Shown: positions 36,109 through 47,884 of the stretch, one piece after another
Layout: every line of letters begins with the position of its first letter
How positions within the stretch are numbered: position 1 is the stretch's first letter
NCBI RefSeq assembly: GCF_002878395.1
Contig: NW_025856816.1
Location: forward strand, 221,216 to 285,215
DNA: 64,000 nt
Direction of reading: 5' to 3'
Source of the DNA: Capsicum annuum
Taxonomy: Eukaryota > Streptophyta > Magnoliopsida > Solanales > Solanaceae
Made by a program: the position numbers and the translations under genes
The notes under the pieces: generated by a model
The model's database searches: none
Seen by the model: the letters and a program-made list of their open reading frames with translations, nothing else
Told to the model about the DNA's origin: nothing

Positions 36109-38602
36109 CGTAATACCCCAACATTTCTTAACTAATTTCATCCTAAGAATGTCAAGTACAAGCTTCTAAATTGAATGATTTTTATTCCATGTGGTATTTT
36201 CAATATTTTCACTTTTAGTCATGCGGGAAATTCAATAAGATTTCCATCGATATAAGATTTACCTAAATCAGATAATCGGGTAAGAAGTTATGACTATTTC
36301 AAGTTCCCGTCGTAAAATTGCACCATATTAGTTAGTGGCACGTTGCGCCATAGGAGAAAATGGCAATTGTCAAATTCTAGTAGGGGTCCGCGATAGTCGT
36401 ACGTAACGCCAAACTTCCACATCACAAATAAAGTGGAAACGTGATGGCTCCGCATTGTGCCATCCCTGAATTTCCCGGTTGTCAAATTCCAGTGACACAG
36501 CGTGATAGCGCCGCATCGCACCAGGGGCCAATTCGAGAAAATTTCACTAAAATTAAAAGACATATCCAAGGTTAAAAGGGTCAATTTCTCAACCTTATTT
36601 AAGCCCTTTAATATGAGATTTACCTCCCAAAATATACTAGTTTCTCATAATTTTATCTCAAGAACAAGCTAGGGTTTCAATTGGGGATTCAATTTCAAGA
36701 AAGTCTTTCCATCAATCTTTGCTAAATCAAGAACTAAGGTATGCATTCTGTTGATTTCTGGATTCTTTTCGTCCATAAAGTTCAAGAACCCTATTGTAAA
36801 TTATGAATCATGATATTCATGTTATGGGTTGGTTGTAACCATGTTTATCTTCTTATATGATTCCCAAGTTGGAATATTTATGTGTTTTTCATGAAATTAC
36901 ATTAGCAACTGAGTTAAATCCATAAATTGAATTATTTATAATATGTCAATTTGATGATTAGGCCTATGCCCTAAGAGTTCATGCAAGGTGTTTGATAAAA
37001 TGCCGAGGGGTATAGAAATTATGCAATATAGCTTAATTGTGATCCAAAATGACTTCCATGCTATTCTTATATATTGAAATTGTTTGTTGGATTGCTCATG
37101 AATTAGCCATATCAAATTATGTTATGAGTACATGCTATCTTATTCATGTACCAAGCTATGATAATCAAATGCCCATGAAATATCTTTAATTATTGTATTT
37201 TAGATTGTTGATGTTAGTCGTGTATTCAAGAATGTCATGCCTTGTCAGTTTCCTTCCATCGAGTCCTGGGGTAATTGTACCCTAAAAATATGGTTTTGTG
37301 CGTAGAATTTGTTTCATGTTTTCACGATATCCTCTGTCAAGTCATGATCCATAGAAATTAGTCAGTTATATGAATCAGGAAATCTCAGTAATACAGTAAT
37401 CTCAGTACTATTCTGTCAGTTAACAGAATTTAGTTAATTCAGTCCAGTTCGATTCAGTAATCTATGATCAGTGTCTATTCAGATAAGAGTAGGAATTAGA
37501 ACGATGGGAACACACACTATCAGTTTAGGGTGTAATTCTTAGAAATCATCCTTGCATTCCAGAACTATGTAACCCGTATATGTTGAGACATCAACACTGT
37601 CAGATAAGGGTTGATGAGGTGGATAAGCACTATCAGATGAAGGCCCCACCATTCTCTTTTGGGGACACTGTTAAATGAGGGTTACTCCCAGCTTGTCCTT
37701 ACCCGTGGTGTGGTATTGACACCTTTCCAATTGGGGTTACAGATTGGACCCTAACTCAACCATAATAGCATATTAGGGGAATATCGGTTAGATAACTAAT
37801 TCCCACCATTTTAGTGACAGAATCAGGACTGTTAGATACATTCATTCATTCTCACTAATAGAACTCAGATAGTTCTACAGAATTTAGGACTGTCAGATAC
37901 AGTCAACTCAGAATAGTATGGAATTTAACTTGTTCCTTCAGATTCAGGACTGTTAGATACAGTCACCCATGTCATTAACTATATCAGTCATATTAGTTAT
38001 TAGTAAATTCATGTTATCAAGACCTCAAATATAGTTATGACATATTCAAGCATGTATTCTTATGTTCATATTAGTCAGTTAGCTAGTATTGTTAATGCAT
38101 ATCAACACTATGCATTCAGCCTACCTCACATGTATACCAGTATATTTAAATTACTGACGCATTTGCGCTGTCGTGTCTTATACCATAGGTTCAAAAGCAC
38201 AAACTCCAGAGCATTAGGAGCATTCTAGTCTCAGCAGTCAGAGTTAGCAGTGAGTCCTCATCTCTCGAGGACATGATCATTTATTTATTATCTCATTAAT
38301 TAATTTATTAGTTGGGGACATGTCCCATCAACTCCTCATCCAGATAGTTTAGTCAATTAGAGGCTTTCCAGACAATCATGTTCAGATGATCATGTTATTT
38401 CATTTTTATTTTAGGTATTTCATACCCCATTCAAATGTTATATCTTTATCAGTTATGTTATAGTCTTGAACCTTATGTCCTTTCAGTTCATGTTTCAGCA
38501 ATCAGACAGTATATTATTCAGTATATAGGTACAGATATTAGTCATGGGTTAGCTTGTGGTCCTTCAGGGTCATGAGCACCATGTAGCATTTTGGGTACCA
38601 GA
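36109..38602 (+). repeat. Solo chromovirus LTR, unit B (uninterrupted)
   Basis: Starts CGTAATACCCC (TG changed to CG) and runs uninterrupted to about GGGTACCAGAT, with the last 15-20 bases deleted. It contains the empty Tekay-2 target as a single TAACT at 37793-37797. A TATTTAA box lies at 36596-36602 after dyad repeats at 36330-36540. The ORFs at 36294 (minus) and 38037 are chance frames. Confidence 0.85.
36596..36602 (+). promoter_or_regulatory. LTR TATA-like box
   Basis: TATTTAA in the same context as 12597, followed by TTTATCTCAAGAACAAGCTA and the AGGGTTTCAATT leader. Confidence 0.55.
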
Positions 38603-38709
38603 TGTGTTCAAGTTCCCAATGCTAGAATGACTCTTAGTTTGTGATTAGAAAGTTTGGTGATTGTGTTGCTTGAAGTTGTTCGAGGACGAACATGATTTTA
38701 AGTGCGGGG
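38603..38709 (+). mobile_element. Old Athila-like 3' end with polypurine tract, unit B
   Basis: Counterpart of 24850-24959. GAGGACGAACATGATTTTAA is followed by GTGCGGGG directly before the LTR at 38710. Confidence 0.75.
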
Positions 38710-40303
38710 TGATGATCTTGGATATATTTATATGTCCAAACACATCTATTCACCCATATTTGGACTTGTTTTAAGAATAAAAAATTTGTTAATTATATTA
38801 AATTGTGAGATAAATTGTGTTTCATGGCTAACCAATGTGATTAGAGATAAAGGGTAAATTTCCAAGGGATTCGAACAAAAACTGGACACCTATCATGTAG
38901 CAATTACTTATTGAAGGTGTGGAATTAACCCTGTTTATAAGAAAGACCATGTTGATCAAGTGTAATAACATGTGTAAATGCATGAGAGAAATGATAAAAG
39001 GAAGCAATTGAGGATTTACGAGAGTTAAGTTAAAATTTGAAGTGAATTTCTAGTGACGCGATGTTAACTTGACGTATTGCATCGACTAGTACATTCTGTG
39101 CCTTAGCCAAAATTTCAGAGGAAACTTCAAGTGCATCGACGCGAAGTCAACGTGTTACGTCGATGTGTGAACTTGGGAACTTAGTCAAAATTTGAGAAGA
39201 CAATTCCACTGACACCACACGATGTCGATGCGTTGCTTGGTGTGTATAAGAATTAGAATTAGTTGAAATTTTTAAGACAAATTCCAGTTCATCAAGGCGA
39301 AGTTGATGCGATGATTGACTGAGCAATGCGATTTGCGATGTGTCGCATCAAGAGTGCAGATCTGGTGATATTTTCCCAAGTATAAAAGGAACAAGTGAGC
39401 ACAATTTCAAACACTTTTTGCAAGCATAGCAGCGGTAAAAAATCATAGTATTATCTCTTTTAGGATTCTTACTATTTCTTTTGAACTTCTTTACTTCAAG
39501 ATTAGTTTTGGGTATGATTTATTACTTATTTTTTATGTTTAATTCAAGCATGAGTGGCTAAATACCCTTGTTTTAGGGTTGAGGTCAAGAACATGATTAC
39601 TCTTTGATATTCTTTATAGTAGATTCCTTTTGGATTATCATCTCGGTTGTTCTTAATTTCTTGAGCTTACTATTTTGATGAGTGGCAACAATTAGAATAA
39701 ATTTATATTTCTATGTGAATCCGAGAGGAGAATCTTAGGATAGAACAAAGAAATTAAGGAGCAAGGTTCTTACCCTTTTATAAAATAAGGGATTTGAATT
39801 AGCGTCTAGGACAGGGATATACCTAGAAGCCTTGTTTGGTTCAATTGCTAAAAGATTACTTTATGAATCTAGAAGAATTGTTGTATCTCTGCGGGAGTTG
39901 TAGATGTAATATTAAATAGATAGAATATTTGAGGTCGGGATACCAAAATCGTATCCTAAACTTTGTGAACCAGCAACCCGATAACCAATTATACTGCTAT
40001 AAGAATAGAGATTTGAATGATTGTTCCAAAAGCCTCAACCCTGGAATTCTTATCGTTATTGTTTACAACTGTTGCTTGCTTTGCTCTACTCATAAACTTT
40101 TATTTATTATTTATTAATTTATATTTTTATTCTTAATTGAAAAATCATCTTGATACTTTACAACACTTAATACCCATAATCTAAAACTAAAAGTTGGTTA
40201 AATTTCTAGTTGCTTAGTCCTCGTGGAAATGATATCTGATTGTCTATATCACTATATTACTAGTACGATCACGTGCACTTGCATGTACGTCTGAGTCGCA
40301 ACA
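38710..40303 (+). repeat. Athila-like LTR, unit B
   Basis: 1594 bp, TGATGATCTTGGATA to GTCGCAACA, colinear with 24960-26550. Dyad repeats are at 39045-39350 and a TATA box at 39381-39388. It is again flanked by a PPT on the left and a decayed PBS (40317-40333) on the right. The ORF at 39929 is a chance frame. Confidence 0.8.
39381..39388 (+). promoter_or_regulatory. TATA box of the Athila-like LTR
   Basis: TATAAAAG, identical to 25631-25638 with the same flanks. Confidence 0.65.
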
Positions 40304-40316
40304 TATTTGCTACTGG

Positions 40317-40333
40317 TTTGGTGTTGTCGAGAA
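40317..40333 (+). other. Degenerate primer binding site (tRNA-Asp type)
   Basis: TTTGGTGTTGTCGAGAA, one base different from the unit A copy, placed 13 bases after the LTR end. Confidence 0.5.
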
Positions 40334-40671
40334 TATGGATATTCAAGCGTAACTATTGCAAAATATCAAATAGATTTAGGCATATGTTGTAAAATTTAGG
40401 TCATCTATTGGAAATTATTAAATAGGTCTTCCACTGTTGCAATAGATTAGACTTAGATTAAATAGAAATAACATCGGCATAACACAACAGATGACCAAAC
40501 TATTGCAACAGATAAACTACCTACCAGAACAGATAGAATATATTTTACAACACATTGACAATCTATTGCATTATAAAAAACTCAACTCTCATTTATCAAA
40601 AAAAAAATTATTGCCACTACATGTATATATAATTTAAAGTACAGTGAAGTGTGACTTTAAATAAAAAAATA
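40334..40671. other. Non-coding, short AACAGAT-rich repeats
   Basis: Same as 26581-26924. AACAGAT and its complement recur between 40440 and 40570. No frame is supported. Confidence 0.4.
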
Positions 40672-41330
40672 TTATTTCACAGGCTCTTCTATATACACAG
40701 GCTCCAAGCGTCCAATTAGTACCCCATAAGGCCAGACCTATTGTAGGTTTTCCACAGTATTGTCACATAGAAAGGTCGTTGGCTCAACCATTTTTGTGTC
40801 AATCAACAAACATTTGATGTGTGCAAGAGTGTGCGAGCAGCTCGCGTAACCGGTATCATTTTTTTGTAAGGGTTATGCCCTTGTTTCGACCTTCAAATGA
40901 TTTAACAGGTTACCCTCCCTCAATAAGATGGGCAACAACTCCATTAGTGGCTGTACGAGGAGAAAAATATCAGCCACGCCGATGGCAGGTTCATTGCAGT
41001 CATAAATTTTGATCTTTCCCTCCTCAAGTAGTATCTCAATAGCCCAATAATGTATTTCATTCATGCTAATGACTACAATAATCCTCTTTGCCTCAATCCA
41101 ACTTTTTCCATGTAGATTTGGCCTCTCTCCTCTAACATATTTTATCATTTCCTCTTCTTCCAAGTCCAACGTAGAAACTAAGAAATCAAGTCCCACACCA
41201 TAGGATGATGCTTTAGAATTGTGTTTATCATACTAATCCTTGAGCTTCTTTCAGAAGTCGAGGTCCATTATTCTATCGACAATGTCATAAGATTTCGGGT
41301 ATGCTAATTACTTTTTTCTCATGAGGCAAA
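40672..41330 (-). pseudogene. Ulp1-like (C48) cysteine protease domain, copy B
   Basis: The minus-strand frame 41196-40873 (107 codons) reads GLDFLVSTLDLEEEEM, KYVRGERPNLHGKSWIEAK, IIVVISMNEIHYWAIEILL and GKIKIYDCNEP. The pattern of hydrophobic strand, His-Tyr-Trp, strand, Ile-Tyr-Asp fits the plant Ulp1 peptidase core, giving the likely catalytic His and Asp. After a frameshift, HIKCLLID, VEPTTFLCDN and a C-terminal GRLEPVYIEEPVK end at a TAA near 40675. The catalytic Cys segment is not readable. Upstream, YDKHNSKASSYGV joins in frame with one stop. The family assignment rests on motif pattern only. Confidence 0.6.
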
Positions 41331-41849
41331 GAATTTTATCAACATGTTGTGATATAAGAAGACAATTTTTAAATAGGTTAGTAATTATAAATATTGTCCA
41401 TTTGTTGCAAAGGGTTCTCTAAATGAATAATCCAATGCAACTTCTGCAACAAATGGATAGTAAGTTGGAATAGAACCACCACCAGTTGCACCAGAATACC
41501 CAGCAGTGGCTACATATTTCAAATCTATTGTATAGTTTCTTCTTCATGGGGTAGATTACATTAGAAGGCTTGGTTAGGAAAAGTAAATTTGCCTTTTCTT
41601 CGTACCACAAACCCATATCTATAACAGTCTGCAAGTCTTATGGTGCGCCTGGTTTGGCATTCTTGACCTGTCTTAGATCCATCTTCTCTTTGGTGCAAAG
41701 TTCTGCATATATGTCCACCTCCTTGAATGGTCCCTAAACTTCAACAGCTTTTTGAGAGGAAGGAGTTGTAATTATTTTTTATCCTCGACAGGAGAGCACA
41801 TCTATTATTTCTCTTTTCTTCCTCCTAACCAATACTGTAGAAGTGTATG
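41331..41849 (-). other. Upstream part of the Ulp1-like pseudogene region, unit B
   Basis: Colinear with 27641-28148. A minus-strand ORF at 41634-41419 has no recognisable motif and its equivalent is not open in unit A, so it is not called as a gene. Confidence 0.35.
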
Positions 41850-44284
41850 TGTAATACCCGTACCTTTTCCTAGCTTGAAATTATCTCAAAAAAATGGTAG
41901 GAGCTTTTGTTGAAAGATGAATCCACTTTCATTCAATAAGCTTTTCATCGATATAAAATTTGCCTAAATCCAATAATCGGGTAAAAAGTTATGAATATTT
42001 CAAGTTCTCATCGTAAAATAGTGCCATATTGGATAGTGGTGTACCGCTCCACAAGCTAAAATAGCAATTTTCCTTTTCAGTGTCTCCACGTAATTTCCTC
42101 TACATCGTTCCAAAGTTATAGGTCATGAAAAAAGTGGCAATGCGATGGCTCCGCGTTGTGCCATCCCTCAGTTTCCTAATAGTCAAATTACAGTGACACA
42201 GTGCGATAGCACGCCGTCGTGCCAGGGATCCAATTCGGGAAATTTTTACTAAAATTACAAGATGCGTCCAGGGTTAAAAAGGTCTATTTCCCACCCCTAT
42301 TTAAGCCCATTAACATGTGATTCAATCATTTCTCACCCAAAATATGCTCTTTTCTCTCAAAAGCCTCTTAAGAACAACCTAGGACTCCTTTAGTCCATGA
42401 ATCCCAAGTATGGATTTTCTAAATTTAAGTTTATGTATTTTCTAATATAAGTTTATGGATTTTCTTATGAATTTCATAATTGGGTTTCTCTTGCTCATAT
42501 GGATAGTGAGAAACTGAATTCTACTCCATGTTTAGTTATAAATTCTATGTGGGTTAAATTATTAAAGATATAGATTCATGTAAACCTATAACTAAACCCT
42601 TGAATGAAGAAATTAGAATTGAACCATGATGTTTAATTATTGTACAATGATGTTTACATGTTCCATGCCTATAATATGTTGGATTAAATGCCTAGATGAA
42701 GGAAAAGTGCCTAACTAGCATGATAACATGAAATCCCCATGTATGTACAAGTTATGCCTATCACATATTTTGATGAAGTGATTCTATAAATGTATTATGG
42801 ATTATGATGTTAGTTATATGTTCAAGTAAGTTATCCTTGGTCAGTTTCCTTCCATCGAGTCCTGGGGGTACTTGTACCCGAAACATTAGCTATGTGCCAA
42901 GAGCCATTTTATGTTTTCATGATACTCTCAGTCAAGATATGAATCCTTAGACTTCAGACAGTCTTATCCCTCAAAAAATCTCCATAATGTCATAAACTCA
43001 GTCAGTTGTTAGATATCAATAGTATTCCGTCAGTTAACGGTATTTAGTAACTCATCCCATGTTCAGTTCAGTAAATCATGTTCAGAGTTTATTCATATGG
43101 GAGTCAGAATTAGCACCTAGTGAATCCAAGGATAGGAACACATACTATCAGATGAGGGTATAATTATTAGAACTCATCCTTGAGTTCCAGAACAATGTAG
43201 ACAGCGTAGGTTGAGGCATCAACACTGTCCAATGAGGGTTGATAAGGTGGATAAGCATTGTCAGATAAGGGCACCACCGTTCTCTTTTGGGGACACTATC
43301 AGATGTAGGTCACCCACAACTTTTCCTTACCAGTGGCATGGTATTGATACCCTTCCAATTGGGGTTACAGATTGGACCCCAACTCAGCCATAATGGCATA
43401 TTAGGGGCATATTAGGGGCATGTCAGTTATATAACTACTTCCCATAGTTTCATGTTACACAATCAGGACTGTCAGACACAGTCAGTCAGTCTAAGTAATA
43501 CAACTCAAATATTTCTTCATATTTTAGGACTATCAGGTATATTTAACTCAGATACAGTACAGGACTCAGCTAGTTCCATTAGATTCAGGACTATCAGATA
43601 CAGTTACTCATGTTATCAGTTATATCAGTTATCAGTCTGTCATGTTATCAGTATTCAGATTCAGTAATTATATTATCACATTATCAGTGTCAGTTATTAT
43701 GTCTGATGGATATATTCTCATGCTCATGATAACCAGTATGTTATTGTTATTATTCATTCCTATGAACCCCATGCATTCATCCTACCTCACATGTATTCTA
43801 GTAGATTCAAAGTACTGATGCATTTGCGCTATGGTGTCTTATACCATAGGTTCAGAGACACGAGCTCTAGAGCATCAGTAGATTCCAGTCTCAGTTGTCA
43901 AAGTTAGCAGTGTGTCCTCATCTTTTGAGGACATGATCATCATTTTATTATCTCAGTAATTAGTTTATTAGTTGTAGCTAGTTGGGGACATGTCCCATCA
44001 ACTCCTTATTCAGACTGTCACGTTATAGAGTCTTTCCAGACTACGGTATATTTAGATAATCTATTTTAGTTTTGTTTTAGGTATTTTATACCCCTCCCAG
44101 ATGTTACATTTTTATCAGATACTATGTACTAGATTTGAACCTTATGGCCTTTCAGTTTATGTTTCTGCATTATAAAGTATTTTATATAGTATATAGGTAC
44201 AGATATAAGTCGTGGGTTAGCTTGTGGTCCTTCAGGGTCATGAGCATCGTCTAGCATTCGTGGTATCATATTTGGGGTATTACA
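41850..44284 (+). repeat. Chromovirus 5' LTR (plus strand), unit B
   Basis: TGTAATACCCG to GGGGTATTACA, 2435 bp, inserted at the same position and orientation as 28149. Dyad repeats at 42030-42235 precede TATTTAA at 42298-42304. An intact PBS follows. ORFs at 43211 and 43452 are chance frames. Confidence 0.88.
42298..42304 (+). promoter_or_regulatory. LTR TATA-like box
   Basis: TATTTAA after AGGGTTAAAAAGGTC, followed by the TTTTCTCTCAAAAGCCTCTT leader. Confidence 0.55.
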
Positions 44285-44301
44285 AACTTGGTATCAGAGC
44301 C
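44285..44301 (+). other. Primer binding site (initiator tRNA-Met)
   Basis: AACTTGGTATCAGAGCC directly after the LTR, a full match to the consensus chromovirus site. Confidence 0.9.
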
Positions 44302-44505
44302 TAAGGTTCAATAGAGTCCTAGGTAGTCTGAAAACCGCATCTAGTAGAGTTTTGTACATGAGTATGTTGCGCACCAAATTTATGTACAAGAGGCTATAAG
44401 ATGTTTTAGGAACAGTTTCCCCTCTTTAAGTATTCATGTCATGCCAGTGAGCATAGTATTAAGTCAATCTCTTGGTCTAATCCATTTCTTGCTTTCTTCT
44501 ATAGA

Positions 44506-45650
44506 ATATGCCCCCTAAAAGAAGAAATGGGAATAGCCAGTCCCTCAGCCTGAAAAACCTTTGGGCAAACATGTTTCTCATGCAAAGTTTTGAGATGTAT
44601 TCACTAATCTTGCTAACTTAGTTGCTACTCAGAATGAACAACTAGCTATCATTTCGGCCAATCCAGTGGCTAATTCAGCTACAGCCAGAATTCGGGACTT
44701 TACCCAAATAATCCTCCATCCTTTCTCTGGTCTAATTCAGATAAGGACCCTCAGGAATTCCTAGATCAGGTGCAGAAGGTTACAAACATAATGGGGGTTA
44801 CTTCTAGTGAGAGTGCTGATCTAGCTGGATATTTGTTACAAGATATTGCTCACACTTGGTTTAAATAGTGGAAGTCAGAAAGGCTAGATGATGCAGGACC
44901 TGTTGAGTGGGAGAAGTTTGCTTCTGCTTTCCTTGATAGATTCTTTCCTCTAGAACTTAGAGAATCTAAGGTGTTAGAATTCATCAACCTCAGGAAGAGC
45001 AATATGATGGTGAAAGAGTATTATCTTAAGTTTACTTAATTAGCCAGATATACCCCTCATGTGGTTGCAGATAGCAGGACCAAAATGAGTAAGTTCGTTT
45101 CAAGGGTGAATGATAGCATGATTAATGAGTGTAGATCTACCATGTTGAATAGTAAAATAACTTTAGATAGGCTCATGACTCATGCTTAGTAGATAGAGGA
45201 GTAGAAGATTAAGAAAAGGGAGAAGCACAATAAGAGAGCTAGGATAGGTAGCTTTAATTTTAGTCACCCTAAGTCAGAGGGAGGAAATCACTCTCAGATT
45301 CTCCCTAAGTCATCACTTCCAGCTCTTTCATTAGCCAGTGCTTTAGTTCCTAAGTTCAAAGAGGGTAACAAAGATAGAGTGCCAGGCTCTAAGTCTTAGT
45401 GTAATATTAATAGTGCCCGAACTTATCCTGTTTGTCAGAATTATGGTAAAAACCACAAGGGTGTGTGCAGAGCTGGCGGCGATGTCTTTTTCGGTTGTGG
45501 AAAGCTAGGCCACATAGTCAGAGACTGCCCTCAGTCAGGTTATTAGAGTCATCTCTGCTCCTTAGCTCAGTCAAATTGCCCAAATCAGCAGAGTGCCACC
45601 TCCAGTGCTATTAGTGGGTAATGCCCAAATTGTCACTATGGTCTCCAGTC
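44506..45650 (+). pseudogene. Chromovirus gag, unit B
   Basis: The start ATGCCCCCTAAAAGAAGAAA (MPPKRRN) lies about 205 bases after the PBS. With stops and shifts ignored, the gag core reads EFLDQVQKV, SESADLAGYLLQDIAHTWF, VEWEKFASAFLDRFFPLELRE, LEFINLRKSNM and KYYLKFT-like segments, then KRARIGSFNFSHPKSEGGNHS. A CCHC zinc knuckle sits at about 45480-45535 but its first Cys is Phe (FFGCGKLGHIVRDCP). Gag would form the particle and bind RNA. At least one indel near 44540 and several TAG/TGA codons inactivate it. Confidence 0.85.
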
Positions 45651-46003
45651 CTAATAAGATCAGAAAAATTCTCCTGATGTGGTTACTGGTCCATTACAGA
45701 TCTTTCATATTCATGTTTACGCTTTGCTAGATCTAGGCACTTCCTTGTCTTTTGTTACTCCCTATATAGCAATTGATTTTGGAGTCAATCCTGAAATTCT
45801 AGTAGAGCCCTTTTTAGTCTCTACCCCAGTGGATAAAACCGTCATAGACCAACGGGTATACAGGAACTGCCCAATTATGATATTTCAGAAATTCACTTCA
45901 GCAAACTTAGTCAAATTAGAGATGACTGATTTTGATGTCATTCTCAGCATGGATTGGTTTCACTCCTGCTATGCCACAGTCGACTATAAAAACAACATAG
46001 TCC
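45651..46003 (+). pseudogene. Chromovirus protease, truncated by LTR fusion
   Basis: The frame 45679-46026 reads VTGPLQIFHIHVYALLDLGTSLSFVTPYIAIDFG, the aspartic protease with an Asp-Leu-Gly-Thr active-site region, then LEMTDFDVILSMDWFHSCYATVDY. At 46003 it runs into mid-LTR sequence, so RT, RNase H and integrase are missing. The open frame extends a few codons into the LTR and stops at 46026. Confidence 0.85.
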
Positions 46004-46688
46004 ATTCCTACAATATGTTTGATTAAATGCCTAGGTGAAGGAAAAGTGCCTAACTAGCATGATACTATGAAATCCACATGTATGTAAAAGTTATGCCTAT
46101 TATATGTTTTGATGAAAGCTTCTATAAATGTATTATGGATTATTATGTTAGTTATATGTTCAAGTACTTTATGCTTGGTCAATTTTAATCCTTCAAATCC
46201 TGTGGGTACTCGTACCAAAAACAGTAGCTGTGTGGCTAGAGCCATGTTAAGTTTTCACGATACTCTCAGTCAAGCTATGAATCCTTAGACTTCAGATAGT
46301 TTTATGACTCAGGAAATCTCCATGATCTCATGAACTCAGTCAGTTTTCAGATATCTATAGTATTCCGTCAGTCAATGGAATTCAGTAACTCATCCCATGA
46401 TCAGTTCTGTAAATCATGTTCAGAGTCTATTCAGCTGGGAGTAAGAATTAGCACCGAGTGAACCTAAGAAGGGAACACACTATCAGATGAGGGTGTGATT
46501 CTTAGAAGTCATTATTTCATTCTAGAACTATGTATCCAGTATAGGTTGAATCATCAACACTGTCCGATGAGGGTTTATAGGTTGGATAACCACTTTCAGG
46601 TAAGGGCCTCACCGTTCTCTTTTGGGGACACTATCAGATGAGGGTCACCCATATCTTGTCCTTACCAGTAGCGCGGTATTAACACCCA
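46004..46688 (+). repeat. LTR fragment ending at the unit B/C junction
   Basis: Begins about 815 bases into the LTR (counterpart of 42665) directly after the protease and ends at the same 'acaccc' position as 34918, where minus-strand Tekay-1 LTR begins. The minus-strand ORF at 46054-46245 is a chance frame. Confidence 0.82.
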
Positions 46689-47158
46689 TCGTGATGTAGA
46701 GCTATTGTGTTTTCTCACTGGATTTTGAAAATTGGGACCTTGAACTTCGACATGATACGCCACTATCGCGGTACCCTATAGAAATGCCATTTTGGCTTTC
46801 GACACGATGTGCCAATATTGCGTCGATCTGTTACAATGGGACAATTGGGAAAATAGAATTCTCTGTGATACGATGCTATCGCGAAGGGCCACTTGAATTT
46901 GACAATTGCGGATTTTGCCTTCTCCGCGACGCGCTAATTGCCCAAGTGGAACACTGTCAACTTAAAAATGTCTTAACTCCTTCACCAAGTGTTGGATTTT
47001 GGTAAATCTTATATTGATGAAAAAATTATTTAATTTCCCACATAATAAGAAGTCTAAATCTAGAAAACAGCTCATGGAATAAATGTTATTCATTTTGGAA
47101 GGTATTCCTTAACATTCTAGGGACGAATTTTAGCTAGAAAAGGGTAAAGGGTATTATA
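46689..47158 (-). repeat. Tekay-1 LTR fragment at start of unit C
   Basis: Counterpart of 34919-35386 and of 10962-11422, ending GGGTATTATA, with dyad repeats at 46700-46950. The following TTTTA matches the target duplication. The ORF at 46784-47005 recurs in other LTR copies and is not a gene. Confidence 0.82.
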
Positions 47159-47884
47159 TTTTAATTGTGATGGCTAGAATTTAGAAAAAAAAATGTGATA
47201 GAAATTTTAGTTGTTGTTTCACAGTTTTTGTTACAATGAGCTTGTTTTGGCCCTGGCCCATTTTGGATAATGGGCACCTCAACCAAGACAAATCATTTAG
47301 GTTGAGGGTGGTTACTATAGGGGTGCGTAACATGAATTGGGGTGTGAAGAAAATCTGTGAATTGAATTATGATTTAAAAAGAAAAAAATACTCCTACCGT
47401 AGTGTTGTTAATGTGTTTAAAAAGATTGGGGTGAAACAATGGATGTGTAAAGATAATGTAGTGAAAAGTTGGATTGATAAAATATGATTTTGATTGAAGA
47501 TGGTTATGCATTAAAGTGCTTAGGGAGATTAGTCACTATTTGCTAAATAGTTCCTACCCATCCCTTAGCCTGCATTACAACCATGAAAGACATAATTTAT
47601 TCTACATTACAACATCCGACTATTAGTGGAGTATTACACTAAGGGCAAACTTATGGTTCATTATCTATTATGTATGAATTCTTTGTTGAGAGGGAGTGAT
47701 CTAATTCTAATATTCCCTTCAGGATAAACAGTGAAAAATTATGAGTGATATGGGGAAAACTTTCTTGTTGTGAGGTTGCATGCGGATGAAAGTGTGGATT
47801 ATTTATTGTGTTGCTTGATTGGCTTTGATTTAGTTTGCCAACAAATTGAAAGTCACTGCTCGGATAATGATGAGTGAAATAAAG
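47159..47884 (+). mobile_element. Old Athila-like 3' non-coding region, unit C
   Basis: Colinear with 11423-12129 and 35387-36108. The ORF at 47236-47487 has no motif and is not open in the other copies. It ends TAAAG (47880-47884), the intact left target copy of the solo LTR. Confidence 0.75.

Noticed and set aside
35872..36141. Similar minus-strand ORFs of 88-89 codons in units B and C (35872 and 47651)
   Set aside because: They lie in the Athila 3' non-coding region, the unit A equivalent is not open, and no motif is present.
36294..36584. Minus-strand ORFs in plus-strand LTRs (33584-33838, 36294-36584, 48065-48337, 48141-48386)
   Set aside because: They sit in homologous LTR positions, use different frames and contain no domain; the repeats explain the similarity.
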